Shown here piece by piece: positions 56,376 through 64,000 of a stretch of 64,000 nt of DNA (its first letter is position 1; every line of letters starts with the position of its first letter). The notes under the pieces were generated by a model. The model did not search any database. It was not told the origin of the DNA and saw nothing but the letters and a program-made list of their open reading frames with translations. The DNA comes from CATQHL01 sp965204655 (GTDB taxonomy: Bacteria; Actinomycetota; Acidimicrobiia; Acidimicrobiales; CATQHL01): the NCBI GenBank assembly GCA_965204655.1, contig OZ241998.1, positions 310,001 to 374,000 on the forward strand, written 5' to 3'. The position numbers and the translations under genes are program-made.

Positions 56376-57077
56376 ATGACCCTTTTCCCCGCATCATCTG
56401 CTGCGGTGTCTGCTGGCAGCGGCGCCGACGGCGACAACATCACGGACTGGTGCCTACAGCAGTTCCAAGAGCGCTATGGCTCAGATGTCACCAAGGATGA
56501 CATTTGGGAGTATCTCTATGGGGTGATGCACGCGCCGGACTGGCGTGAGAAGTATGCGCCTGATTTGCAGCGCAGTCTGCCTCGTGTGCCTCTGGCGGAT
56601 GATTTCAAGGCGTTCCAGGAGGCGGGCCGTGAACTCATGGCCTTGCATGTTGATTACGAGGTCGTCCCCGAGCATCCCGATGTGATCTGCGAAGTCGACG
56701 TTGAGTTTGACGAGGGCGAGAGCGACGGGGAGGTCTACCGGATTGGCGACAGGATGCGCTGGGGCAGGAACTCCGAGACGGGCAAGCGGGATGACCGCAC
56801 TACTTTGGAGGTTAACAACCGGTGCAAGTTGACCTCTATTCCCTTGGAGGCTCACGAGTACACGGTGTCGGGTCGTTCGCCTCTTGAGTGGGCGGTCGAC
56901 AGCCTGCGCCGTAAGGTGGATAAAGCCTCGGGCATCGTGGACGATCCCAACGGCTGGCACCGCTGGGAGAATGAGCCCTTTGAACTGATTCGCCATTTGC
57001 GGAGACTGGCCTACTTGGGCGCAGAAAGCGCCCGCATAATCCGCCAGTTGCCGCCCTCTTTAACCGACCAGAGTTAG
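56376..57077 (+). CDS. Split C-terminal part of a type ISP specificity domain
   Basis: A 233-residue protein. From about residue 20 it reads DNITDWCLQQFQERYG, then IWEYLYGVMHAPDWREKYA, LQRSLPRVPLADDFKAFQEAG and ALHVDYE. This series is what follows the Q-x-F-P segment inside the intact specificity domain of LlaGI/LlaBIII-like enzymes (family knowledge). Here it has its own ATG and no methylase part. It lies downstream of array 1 and upstream of enzyme 2, which lacks this part too, so one small subunit could complete both enzymes in trans. The first 19 residues are a Ser/Ala/Gly linker. This is the strongest pointer that the modules sit inside target recognition. Confidence 0.82.
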   Translation: MTLFPASSAAVSAGSGADGDNITDWCLQQFQERYGSDVTKDDIWEYLYGVMHAPDWREKYAPDLQRSLPRVPLADDFKAFQEAGRELMALHVDYEVVPEHPDVICEVDVEFDEGESDGEVYRIGDRMRWGRNSETGKRDDRTTLEVNNRCKLTSIPLEAHEYTVSGRSPLEWAVDSLRRKVDKASGIVDDPNGWHRWENEPFELIRHLRRLAYLGAESARIIRQLPPSLTDQS

Positions 57078-57115
57078 CCGGAGCAAGAGCGCCGTGATGC
57101 GGCTTAGAGAACTGC

Positions 57116-57132
57116 GGGGGGGGGGGGGGGGG
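57116..57132 (+). repeat. G17 tract seven bases before the start of enzyme 2
   Basis: Seventeen G then TTAAGCT and the TTG start of enzyme 2. No other Shine-Dalgarno sequence is present, so the tract may itself pair with the anti-SD CCUCC. A short frame from ATG 57097 (MRLRELRGGGGG) crosses the tract; after some length changes it would end at the TAA just before the TTG, which could couple translation. Confidence 0.7.
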
Positions 57133-57139
57133 TTAAGCT

Positions 57140-60100
57140 TTGCCGCACCTTGAGGCGACCCTCAATTCGCTTGGTTTTGACGCCCCCGGTACTGCGCTTC
57201 GGGGTCGTCGGTTTGAGCACTTCGTCCAGCAGGTCTTTCGTAAGCATTCCGGGGCGTACGGCAGGGAGCGTTTCAAGGACATCTGGCTGTGGAATGAGTG
57301 GCCGGATCGTGAGCGGTTCGGTTACGGCCCCGACTACGGGATCGACCTTGTAGCTCAGCAGACATACGCCTATGGGGGCGGGCTTTGTGCTATCCAGTGC
57401 AAGTACAGAGGGAGGGGCGGTTCTGTTTCCACTAGTGAGGTGGATTCGTTCCTGGCTGCGGTCGGGAGGCCTTTCGATTCTTCTCTGATTGTTACGTCTT
57501 CGTCTATTTCTCGGAAAGGCGTGGAGAAGATACGCAAGGCCGTTCCTCGCTGTCAGGTTCTCCACACAGCGGAGATGGACGACTGGGTGGGGGACTGGAG
57601 GGTTTACGTTGACAGCCCTGAGTCTTTTGAGATTCCTCCGCCTGAGAAATATGAACTTCACGATTTCCAGCGAGAGGCTCTGGAGGCGGTGGTAGAGGGG
57701 CTTTCTGTCGCCGAGCGAGGGCAGTTGATCCTGCCTTGCGGGACGGGGAAATCTTTCTTGGCGCTGCGGATAGCTGAGCGGATGGCAGGCGAAGGGGGGA
57801 GGGTCTTATATCTGGTGCCTTCTATAGCTTTGGTGGGGCAGACGATGCGGGAGTGGTCGGCACAGCGCAGCATACCCCTGGAGTATTTGGGGGTATGTTC
57901 GGATCCGACTGCGGGTAAGAAGGCGTCGGAGAGGCTGGATCTGGCCGGAGATCTGAGCGAACTGGCCATTCCAGTCACGACCGACCCCGAGAAGATACGA
58001 GAACAACTAACAACCCCGTTGGCGCCGGGTGTGATGCAGGTGGTGTTTAGCACGTATCACTCATCGCCGCAGATCGAGAGCGCCACAGACGGGACGAACG
58101 CCGTCTTCGATCTGATTATCTGCGATGAAGCGCATCGAACCACCGGAGTAGGGGCGTCCGCTAGTGAAAGGTCTTACTACCAGATCGTCCATTACGACGA
58201 TCACATTCCTGCGGCAAAGCGCCTTTATATGACCGCCACGCCGCGGGTTTTCACCGAGCGGGCGAAGCAAAAACTCGCTGAGTTAGGCGAGAACGAAGAC
58301 CCCGACTGCTACGACATGAACGACGAGAACGTCTACGGCAAGGAGCTTTACCGGATGTCGTTCGGCGACGCCATAGACGGGGGTCACTTGTCCGACTACG
58401 AGATCTTGGTAATCGTTATAAGCGCCGAAGCGTATTACACGGAAGTGGGTGATTCGCACGAACGGATCGTCGGGGAAAACGGCAAGGTTTTCGTGGACGA
58501 AGCCGTGAAACTCGCTGGCTGCTGGGACGCTCTGGCATCGCCGGAAACTACTGGCGTGTCTCCTGGTCGGCTTCCAGGGCAGATTTCGCCCGAGGGTGGT
58601 GCTCCGGCGAGGTCTGCCATCGCCTTTACAAACCGGGTGAAAACCAGCAAATGGGTAGCGGACACTTGGCGGCAAGTTATTGAAGTGATCAATAAGGACG
58701 AAGAAGATTCGAAGTGTTTCCTGGATCTGAACGTGGAGCACGTAGACGGAAGTACGCCAGCGTCTGAGCGAGTTAAATATCTCCGCAGCCTTGAAAAGTC
58801 AGCCGACGGGTGCGAAGCGGACTCTCAAGTCTGTCAAGTGGTCAGCAACGCTCGAGTTCTGTCGGAAGGCGTGAACGTTCCTTCCTTAGACGCCGTGTTG
58901 TTTTTGGATCCTCGAAGTAGTCCTATTGACATTACGCAGCAGGTCGGCAGGGTGATGCGGAAAAGCCCAGGCAAGGAGAGGGGTTACATCGTGATTCCTG
59001 TGGTGGTGCCTGAATACGGCGATCCTAAAAAGATGCTTGAGGCCAGCGACTGGAAGGTGATCTGGCGGGTGGTTAACGCTCTCCGTTCCCACGACGAGAG
59101 GCTCAACTATTACGTCAATCTCGAGGCCGCCTGGAAGAAGAACGCCCCGTTGGATGTGAGGCCGTCCAGACTCGGTCAGTCGGATGATCACTCTGAAGAC
59201 GTCTATGTGCCAAATGCTTATCAGTTGCAGCTGGCGCTTAGCAATGAGATTGCTTCCATGGTCGTGGAGAAGTGCGGGGATCGCAAAATGTACCCCACTT
59301 GGGGTAAGCGGGCGGCGGATGTCTGCCGGCGGATACAGAGCCGGATTGAGCAACTGACCTGTCAGGGTGGGAAGTTTGAGGCAGCTTTCAAGAACTTTGT
59401 AGAGGGCATAAAGGTTTCAGTCAGGAGAGAAGTGGCTCTTGGGGAGGCTCAGCAGATGATCGCCCAGCACATCGTGACCATTCCCGTGTTTGATGCGATG
59501 TTAGGGCGGAACAAGTTCTCTAAGCACAATCCCGTGAGCAAAGACATTGAACAACTGCTGGTCGAATTTAAGAAAAGGGGCATTAGTTTTGAAGGCGAGG
59601 TCAGGCCTCTGACTCGCGCTTACAAGGGTATGAGTGAAGCTTTTGAGGGGGCGGTCTCTAGTTCTGAGAAGCTCGACTTCCTGCGCAGCATTTATGAGCA
59701 ATTTTTTAAAGTAGCTATGGCAGACACGGTGAAGAAGTTGGGGATCGTCTACACCCCCGTGGAACTCGCCGACTTTATGGTTCGTTCGGCGGCTGCTATT
59801 TGCCAAAAGGAGTTCGGAAGAAGCATAAGCAGTAAGAACGTCAATGTGATCGATCCTTTTGCTGGTACCGGAACCTTTTTGGCAAGGTTGCTTGAGATGC
59901 ATGATGAAAATGGTGAGTACATCATCAGGGATGAAGACTTAGACCGCAAATATTTAGAGGAGTTGCATGCTAACGAACTTGTGTTATTGGCGTACTACAT
60001 TGCGGCTTTGAAGATCGAAGAAGCCAAACATGCTAGAGACGAGGAACTGAGCAATGGAAATGTGGGATACTCGATATTTAAAGGAGTGGTTCTAACCGAT

Positions 60101-61399
60101 ACTTTTCATGGCACATTCCGGGATCGTCATGGTGCAATTCAGGATAAGTTGACAGGTTTCCCCTATCTGGATGAGAACATAAAAAGCCGAGCAGAGCAAG
60201 ACAAGATTCCGGTTGAGGTCATTCTCGGTAATCCGCCTTGGTCGTCGGGGCAGAAGTCTGCGGGTGATGATAATCCCAATATTGTCTATGACGATATTGG
60301 TGTCAGGGTGGATGAGACTTATGGTTTGAGGCATAAGGAGGTGACTGGTAAGTCTCGGGGTGGTAATGCTTCGGGGAATTTGTATGTTAAAGCTTTGCGG
60401 TGGGCGACGGATAGGGTGTTGCCAGACGGGGAGAGGGGTGATCATCCTGCCGTTATAGGTTTTGTTCACCCGAATTCTTTAACGGATGGTACTTCGTTGG
60501 CTGGGGCGCGGGCGATGTTGCGTGATGAGTTTAGTGATATTTATGTTGTGAATTTACGCGGGAATGCTTATAAGAGTGGAGAGGAGTTTCGTAAAGAAGG
60601 TGACAAGATTTTTGGCGGGGGTTCCCGCAACGGGGTACAGATAACGTTTCTCGTGCGAAACCCTGATAAGGATCTTTCTAAACCGGCTACTTTGCGCTAC
60701 GTTGAGGTGCCAGATCGAAAGAGCTTAGATGAGAAGTTTGCGTGGCTCAAAGACTTAGGAGATATTACTAGCCCTGAGTTGAGTGAGATACCTGTTACTC
60801 CTAGGCATGATTGGGTGAATCTCAGCGACGGTTCTTATGAGAAGTTGATGGGGATTTGTGATACTAGAAAGACAAATTCGAGTGTGGCATTTGCTAGTCA
60901 TGCATCTGGTGTGAAGACAAATTGCGATACTTATGTGTACTCTTTTAACCGCGGCGTGCTTGAAGAAAAGATGCGTAAGCTTATTGATGCTTATAATGAG
61001 GCTCTTTATGATCTAGAGGAAGATTCTGGAGTCTTTAGTGATGTTACTACTAACAGCCGCCTGGACGTAATCAAGTGGACTGGTACTCTTAAAACAAGCT
61101 TGAAGCAGAAGAAAAGGGTTGAGTTTGAACCTTGGCGTATTCGTGAGGTTTTGTATCGTCCCTTTACAAAACTCTGGCTGTATGAAGACGACAGAATTCT
61201 GTCGGCGGTTAGCACGGTTTCGGCGATGTTTCCGCGCGAGAGCGAATCTGAATTGAGGGGGGGGGGGGGGGCAATACTCGCTACGACGCCCTCAAACAAG
61301 GCGCTCTTCGGAGTCCTCGCGACGCGGTGCATCGGAGACCTTTGCGCGGTCGGGACGCAGCAGGCCAGTCGGGCCTTCCCAAGGTGGGGATTCTGTTGA
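57140..61399 (+). CDS. Type ISP-like single-polypeptide restriction-modification enzyme 2 with switchable C-terminus
   Basis: 1419 residues, paralogous to enzyme 1 throughout, including long blocks of near-identity in nuclease (DYGIDLVAQQ, IQCKYRG), helicase (LPCGTGKS, ICDEAHRTT) and methylase (IDPFAGTGTF, LGNPPWSSG). The TTG start aligns exactly with residue 1 of enzyme 1. The greatest differences lie in the later methylase and specificity part, after about residue 1000, suggesting different targets. A G15 tract codes RGGGG and the frame continues into module M2' to the TGA at 61397-61399. No separate C-terminal subunit follows; the one at 56376 is the only candidate. Confidence 0.9.
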   Translation: MPHLEATLNSLGFDAPGTALRGRRFEHFVQQVFRKHSGAYGRERFKDIWLWNEWPDRERFGYGPDYGIDLVAQQTYAYGGGLCAIQCKYRGRGGSVSTSEVDSFLAAVGRPFDSSLIVTSSSISRKGVEKIRKAVPRCQVLHTAEMDDWVGDWRVYVDSPESFEIPPPEKYELHDFQREALEAVVEGLSVAERGQLILPCGTGKSFLALRIAERMAGEGGRVLYLVPSIALVGQTMREWSAQRSIPLEYLGVCSDPTAGKKASERLDLAGDLSELAIPVTTDPEKIREQLTTPLAPGVMQVVFSTYHSSPQIESATDGTNAVFDLIICDEAHRTTGVGASASERSYYQIVHYDDHIPAAKRLYMTATPRVFTERAKQKLAELGENEDPDCYDMNDENVYGKELYRMSFGDAIDGGHLSDYEILVIVISAEAYYTEVGDSHERIVGENGKVFVDEAVKLAGCWDALASPETTGVSPGRLPGQISPEGGAPARSAIAFTNRVKTSKWVADTWRQVIEVINKDEEDSKCFLDLNVEHVDGSTPASERVKYLRSLEKSADGCEADSQVCQVVSNARVLSEGVNVPSLDAVLFLDPRSSPIDITQQVGRVMRKSPGKERGYIVIPVVVPEYGDPKKMLEASDWKVIWRVVNALRSHDERLNYYVNLEAAWKKNAPLDVRPSRLGQSDDHSEDVYVPNAYQLQLALSNEIASMVVEKCGDRKMYPTWGKRAADVCRRIQSRIEQLTCQGGKFEAAFKNFVEGIKVSVRREVALGEAQQMIAQHIVTIPVFDAMLGRNKFSKHNPVSKDIEQLLVEFKKRGISFEGEVRPLTRAYKGMSEAFEGAVSSSEKLDFLRSIYEQFFKVAMADTVKKLGIVYTPVELADFMVRSAAAICQKEFGRSISSKNVNVIDPFAGTGTFLARLLEMHDENGEYIIRDEDLDRKYLEELHANELVLLAYYIAALKIEEAKHARDEELSNGNVGYSIFKGVVLTDTFHGTFRDRHGAIQDKLTGFPYLDENIKSRAEQDKIPVEVILGNPPWSSGQKSAGDDNPNIVYDDIGVRVDETYGLRHKEVTGKSRGGNASGNLYVKALRWATDRVLPDGERGDHPAVIGFVHPNSLTDGTSLAGARAMLRDEFSDIYVVNLRGNAYKSGEEFRKEGDKIFGGGSRNGVQITFLVRNPDKDLSKPATLRYVEVPDRKSLDEKFAWLKDLGDITSPELSEIPVTPRHDWVNLSDGSYEKLMGICDTRKTNSSVAFASHASGVKTNCDTYVYSFNRGVLEEKMRKLIDAYNEALYDLEEDSGVFSDVTTNSRLDVIKWTGTLKTSLKQKKRVEFEPWRIREVLYRPFTKLWLYEDDRILSAVSTVSAMFPRESESELRGGGGAILATTPSNKALFGVLATRCIGDLCAVGTQQASRAFPRWGFC
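61257..61271 (+). repeat. G-tract A of array 2 (15 G)
   Basis: Equivalent of tract 2 of array 1, but directly joined to the constant part of enzyme 2. Present length gives M2'; plus one G gives M3'; minus one gives a frame open to tract B. Confidence 0.9.
61272..61399 (+). other. Alternative C-terminal module M2' (expressed in this window)
   Basis: Reads AILATTPSNKALFGVLATRC, then IGDLCAVGTQQASRAFPRW and ends at TGA 61397-61399. It is a close relative of M2. Confidence 0.85.
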
Positions 61400-61509
61400 C
61401 GGGTCCGTCGAACATGGCGACTTTCGGGGTTCTGGTGAGCGGTCTGTTGCCGGATCTGCATTCGCTGGCGGCCGGGCAGCAAACGCGCACGATTCCAAAA
61501 CGGAATTAG
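61384..61509 (+). other. Alternative C-terminal module M3' (silent)
   Basis: From ILLTGPSNMATFGVLVSGLL to its end at P-K-R-N it is the same protein sequence as M3, ending in a TAG that overlaps tract B. Confidence 0.85.
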
Positions 61510-61523
61510 GGGGGGGGGGGGGG
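61509..61523 (+). repeat. G-tract B of array 2 (15 G)
   Basis: Equivalent of tract 3. The incoming frame at present length ends without a module at TAG 61824-61826; plus one G leads to M4', minus one to M5'. Confidence 0.88.
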
Positions 61524-61717
61524 CTCTTCCCCGCTCAACTATTCTCGTCAAGCCAGACACGCAGCTTCCGTTCACGGCCTTCGCAACGAAGTTCCTGCCG
61601 GATCTTCACGTCACGGGGCGACCGACGCGCAGCCTGCCTCGAATCAGACCCAGCGATCTCAAGGGGGCGAGGATCAATCAGGGCAGCAGGGTCGTGCCTC
61701 GAGCCTGGCGATCTTGA
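61524..61717 (+). other. Alternative C-terminal module M4' (silent)
   Basis: Reads STILVKPDTQLPFTAFATKF, then LPDLHVTGRPTRSLPRI and a tail of about 25 residues to TGA 61715-61717. Close relative of M4. Confidence 0.82.
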
Positions 61718-61839
61718 TCAATCAGACCCAGCAGTTGCCGTTTGCGGCTTTGGCGGCGGATCTTCTCTTCGATCTGTGCGCTACGGGTCGTCAGACTCGA
61801 GCCCTGCCCAAAGTCCCGCCCGCTAGTCCCGCCCGCTAG
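61702..61839 (+). other. Alternative C-terminal module M5' (silent); M6 equivalent missing
   Basis: Reads AILINQTQQLPFAALAADLL, then FDLCATGRQTRALPK and ends at TAG 61837-61839. The DNA that would hold M6 is replaced by two copies of CCCGCCCGCTAG(T/C), and the next gene begins on the other strand at once. Confidence 0.82.
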
Positions 61840-61848
61840 CGCCGACCG

Positions 61849-62682
61849 CTAACCTGCCTCTCGGCTCCCGTCGCCGTAGTTCTTGATGTAGGCGGCCATC
61901 CCCTCTTGGAGCTGCCTTCCCGAGGGCTGCCAAGCGGTTGCACCTCCGTCTACCATCAACACCGCTCCCGTGATGAAAGAGGCCTCTTCGCTGGCCAGGA
62001 AGGCTATGGCGTTGACCACTTCCTCAACTTCGGCTAGCCGGGCGAAAGCGGTGGCGGCGGCGTACGGAGCGACGTTCACTGGATCTGTCTTGTCCATCAT
62101 TTGAGTGCCCAGCATTCCGGTAGGGCACACCGCGTTAGAGCGGATTCCCCAGTTGCGGCAGTCGAGGGCGACACAGCGAGCCAGCCCGATCACCCCGTGC
62201 TTGGAGGCGTTGTAGTCGGCTTGGTGTTCATTCGCCAGAACCCCCGAGACCGACGACACGAACACGATGCTTCCCCCGCTCTCCTGCTGGCGCATTTGAC
62301 GCACGGCCGCCTGGGTGCAGAGGAAGGGTGCCTTTAGGTTCACCTTCATCGTCTTGTCCCACTCGTGTTCGGGGATGTCCAAGAAGTTCACCCCAGCGCC
62401 GAAAACGGCGGCGTTGTTGACTAGGACGTCCAGCGATCCGAAGGCGTCCACGGCCGCCTCGACTATCGCCGAAACCTCCTCAGCGCTGCTGACGTCCGCC
62501 GCGAACGCCGAAGCGCGCCCTCCGTCGTCTCGTATTGAAGAGGCGACCGCCTCCGCCCCGTCGCCGTCGAGGTCGACCACGAGCACACGAGCGCCTTCTG
62601 CGGCGAAACGTCTGGCTGCAGCTTCCCCGAGACCCCTCGCCGCCCCCGTGACCAGGGCTGCTTTGCCATCAAATCGTCTCAT
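61849..62682 (-). CDS. Short-chain dehydrogenase/reductase (FabG-like fold)
   Basis: A 277-residue classical SDR. TGAARGLG at residues 12-19 binds NAD(P), NNAA follows, and SSVSG plus YNASK carry the catalytic Ser, Tyr and Lys. The C-terminal VDGGATAW is the usual substrate-side end. The ATG at 62682 begins MRRFDGKAALVTG; upstream in-frame starts lie in an Arg/Thr repeat inside the ABC gene and are not likely. It overlaps the ABC ATPase stop by 14 bases, so it is part of the sugar-transport operon and probably oxidises the imported sugar or polyol. Confidence 0.87.
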   Translation of the reverse strand: MRRFDGKAALVTGAARGLGEAAARRFAAEGARVLVVDLDGDGAEAVASSIRDDGGRASAFAADVSSAEEVSAIVEAAVDAFGSLDVLVNNAAVFGAGVNFLDIPEHEWDKTMKVNLKAPFLCTQAAVRQMRQQESGGSIVFVSSVSGVLANEHQADYNASKHGVIGLARCVALDCRNWGIRSNAVCPTGMLGTQMMDKTDPVNVAPYAAATAFARLAEVEEVVNAIAFLASEEASFITGAVLMVDGGATAWQPSGRQLQEGMAAYIKNYGDGSREAG

Positions 62683-63556
62683 TGTCCGCCTCGTCCGCCT
62701 CGTCCGCCGCATCGTGCGCCTCAGTTCCCGACTCGGCTACGGCGTCGGTTAGTTCGGAGACGGAGAGATCGCCTTTGTGGACTATGCGGCTGATGCTGCC
62801 CCTGTGCATGATCGCGATGCGGTCGGCTGCAGGGAGGACGTGTTCCATGTTGTGGTCTATGTACAAGACCCCGAGGTTCTTTTTCTTGACCGCTTCGATG
62901 GCTCCCAAGACCCTTCGGGTCTCCCGAACGGAGAGGGCGGCCAGCGGTTCGTCGAGCAGCAGAAGTTTCGATTCGAAGTGAATGGCCCGGCTTATGGCGA
63001 GGGACTGACGCTCCCCGCCTGACAGCGTCGCAGCCGTCTGACGGGACGACTTGACTGAAGTGAGGCCGATTTCGCTGAGGTGCTGGTTGCATATCTTCAC
63101 CATCTCCCTGGTGCGCAGGAAACGGATGCCCAGGACACGCCGACAAAGTTCCTGTCCCAAGAAGAAGTTGCGCCAAAGGCTCATTTCGTTCACGATTGCG
63201 AGGTCTTGGTAGACCGTCTCAATGCCCGACGACCTGGCCTGCCGGGGCGAGGCGAAACGCACGGGCTTGCCCATTACTTCTATGCTGCCCGAGGTAGGGG
63301 CGATGTAGCCGCTGATGATCTTTACGATTGTGGACTTCCCCGCCCCGTTGTCGCCCACCAATCCCACTACCTCGCCCGGGTGGATGGAGAGGCTGGCGTC
63401 GCGGACGGCGTAGTTCTTGCCGAAGCGGCAGGAGATGTCCTTGAGTTCCACGACCGGAGCGTTAGCTGGTTGCCTGTTTGAGCTTGTCGCCCGACCCCCG
63501 GGCTGAGGCGCAGGAGTCGGGGGCTCTTGTGCCCCCCCTTGCTTTCGGCGGTTCAT
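62669..63556 (-). CDS. Sugar-type ABC transporter ATP-binding protein (single-domain, RbsA/FrcA-like)
   Basis: A 295-residue ATPase with one nucleotide-binding domain, as in FrcA-type sugar importers rather than the double-domain RbsA. Walker A is GDNGAGKST, the Q-loop EETVYQDL-like segment reads ETVYQDLAIV, the signature is LSGGERQSL, Walker B is LLLLDEPLAAL and the H-loop IDHNMEHV. The C-terminus is an Asp/Glu/Ala-rich tail built from short repeats. The start overlaps the permease stop by ATGA. Confidence 0.88.
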   Translation of the reverse strand: MNRRKQGGAQEPPTPAPQPGGRATSSNRQPANAPVVELKDISCRFGKNYAVRDASLSIHPGEVVGLVGDNGAGKSTIVKIISGYIAPTSGSIEVMGKPVRFASPRQARSSGIETVYQDLAIVNEMSLWRNFFLGQELCRRVLGIRFLRTREMVKICNQHLSEIGLTSVKSSRQTAATLSGGERQSLAISRAIHFESKLLLLDEPLAALSVRETRRVLGAIEAVKKKNLGVLYIDHNMEHVLPAADRIAIMHRGSISRIVHKGDLSVSELTDAVAESGTEAHDAADEADEADNETI

Positions 63557-64000
63557 CCGAAGAGCGTGCTCTTGATGCCGCCGCGTCGGATGATCTCAAC
63601 GCGGGCGTTCAGACCTGCGGAGAAGATCAGCAGCACGCCGACGAGCCCGAGGTAGTACTCGGGCGGCACCTTCACGACCACCAGGCCGATCTTCAGGGTT
63701 CCGAGGATCAACGCCCCCAGTATTGAGCCGATGACGGTGCCCTTTGCGCCGAAGAGTGACGTTCCGCCTATGACGACCGCCACGATGGCCGTCAGGTTCA
63801 TGTCGTCTCCTGAGGCGACGCTGGAGGAGCCAAAGTCAGCAAACTGCAAGATCCCAGCTAGCCCCGCTAGGAGCGCCGCCAAGACGAAGTTGATGAGCTT
63901 TACACGCCGCACCGGCACCCCCATGGCGCGCGCCACTCCTCCGCCCAGGCTGCCCGCGGCGTACGTCCAGTTTCCGTACTGGGTGCGCCGCATCACCACG
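63553..64000 (-). CDS. Sugar-type ABC permease (RbsC-like), C-terminal part, cut by window edge
   Basis: The last 148 residues of a membrane permease. GVPVRRVKLINFVLAALLAGLAG is the RbsC-type coupling segment (shown only in fragments: VRRVKLINF and LAALLAGLAG), followed by LTAIVAVVIGGTSLFGAKGTV, the common glycine-rich signature (VIGGTSLFG), and two final helices. The N-terminal half lies beyond the window. Together with the ATPase and SDR it forms a sugar or polyol uptake unit; the binding protein is not in view. Confidence 0.85.
   Translation of the reverse strand, partial: VVMRRTQYGNWTYAAGSLGGGVARAMGVPVRRVKLINFVLAALLAGLAGILQFADFGSSSVASGDDMNLTAIVAVVIGGTSLFGAKGTVIGSILGALILGTLKIGLVVVKVPPEYYLGLVGVLLIFSAGLNARVEIIRRGGIKSTLFG

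Overview
The window reads as chromosome of a GC-rich actinobacterium, probably marine or host-associated. The reasons are frequent GTG/TTG starts, lipoproteins with Thr/Pro-rich linkers, a P450-type 3Fe-4S ferredoxin, a glycine-betaine importer, an Lhr helicase and a LivFGHM importer. The RCC1-like 'CGLR..G.V.CW' lipoproteins and long G-tracts recall Acidimicrobiia-type genomes, but that placement is inference. I saw no rRNA, tRNA or CRISPR array.

Left part (1-11.8 kb): a partial amidohydrolase, a Dabb protein, a ferredoxin, an SDR, an MFS exporter, and an ArsC-family reductase whose catalytic Cys codon is an in-frame UGA followed by a SECIS-like hairpin (candidate selenoprotein). A three-gene betaine-type ABC importer and an MBOAT/SGNH acylation pair follow.

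Surface and defence part (12-35 kb): a poly-G-switched, Cys-rich metzincin-like surface protein; three tandem RCC1-like lipoproteins with signs of gene conversion; and, on the minus strand, Lhr, an FGGY kinase and a two-gene PLD-SNF2 helicase/DNA methyltransferase module whose methyltransferase contains a C15 tract.

Middle (35-49 kb): livF-livG-livH-livM-livK, two more 14-15-unit RCC1-like lipoproteins, an unknown protein bordered by short direct repeats, an MBL-fold hydrolase and an old-yellow-enzyme oxidoreductase.

Right part (49-62 kb) is the main discovery: two HEPN-like proteins and two paralogous single-polypeptide (type ISP-like) restriction-modification enzymes. Each large gene runs into an array of alternative C-terminal modules separated by 13-15 nt G-tracts. 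The modules share a consensus, roughly I-L-x-T-x-x-(S/Q)-(N/Q)-x-x-x-F-x-x-L-A-T, then D-L-H/C, then (Q)-T-R-x-x-P, and lie in different, overlapping reading frames. Each tract therefore acts as a three-way frame selector. In array 1, tract 1 leads to M1, to a stop or to tract 2; tract 2 leads to M2, M3 or tract 3; tract 3 leads to M4, M5 or M6. Array 2 has the same logic with M2'-M5'. The constant remainder of the specificity domain (starting near NITDW) is a separate downstream gene, so the target-recognition region looks split, with slippage swapping the segment at the split point. I know of no described system with this architecture.

The window ends with an SDR and a sugar-type ABC transporter (ATPase and partial permease). 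In all there are nine G/C tracts of 13-17 nt, every one at a surface-protein or DNA-modification gene, which points to phase variation as a theme of this genome.
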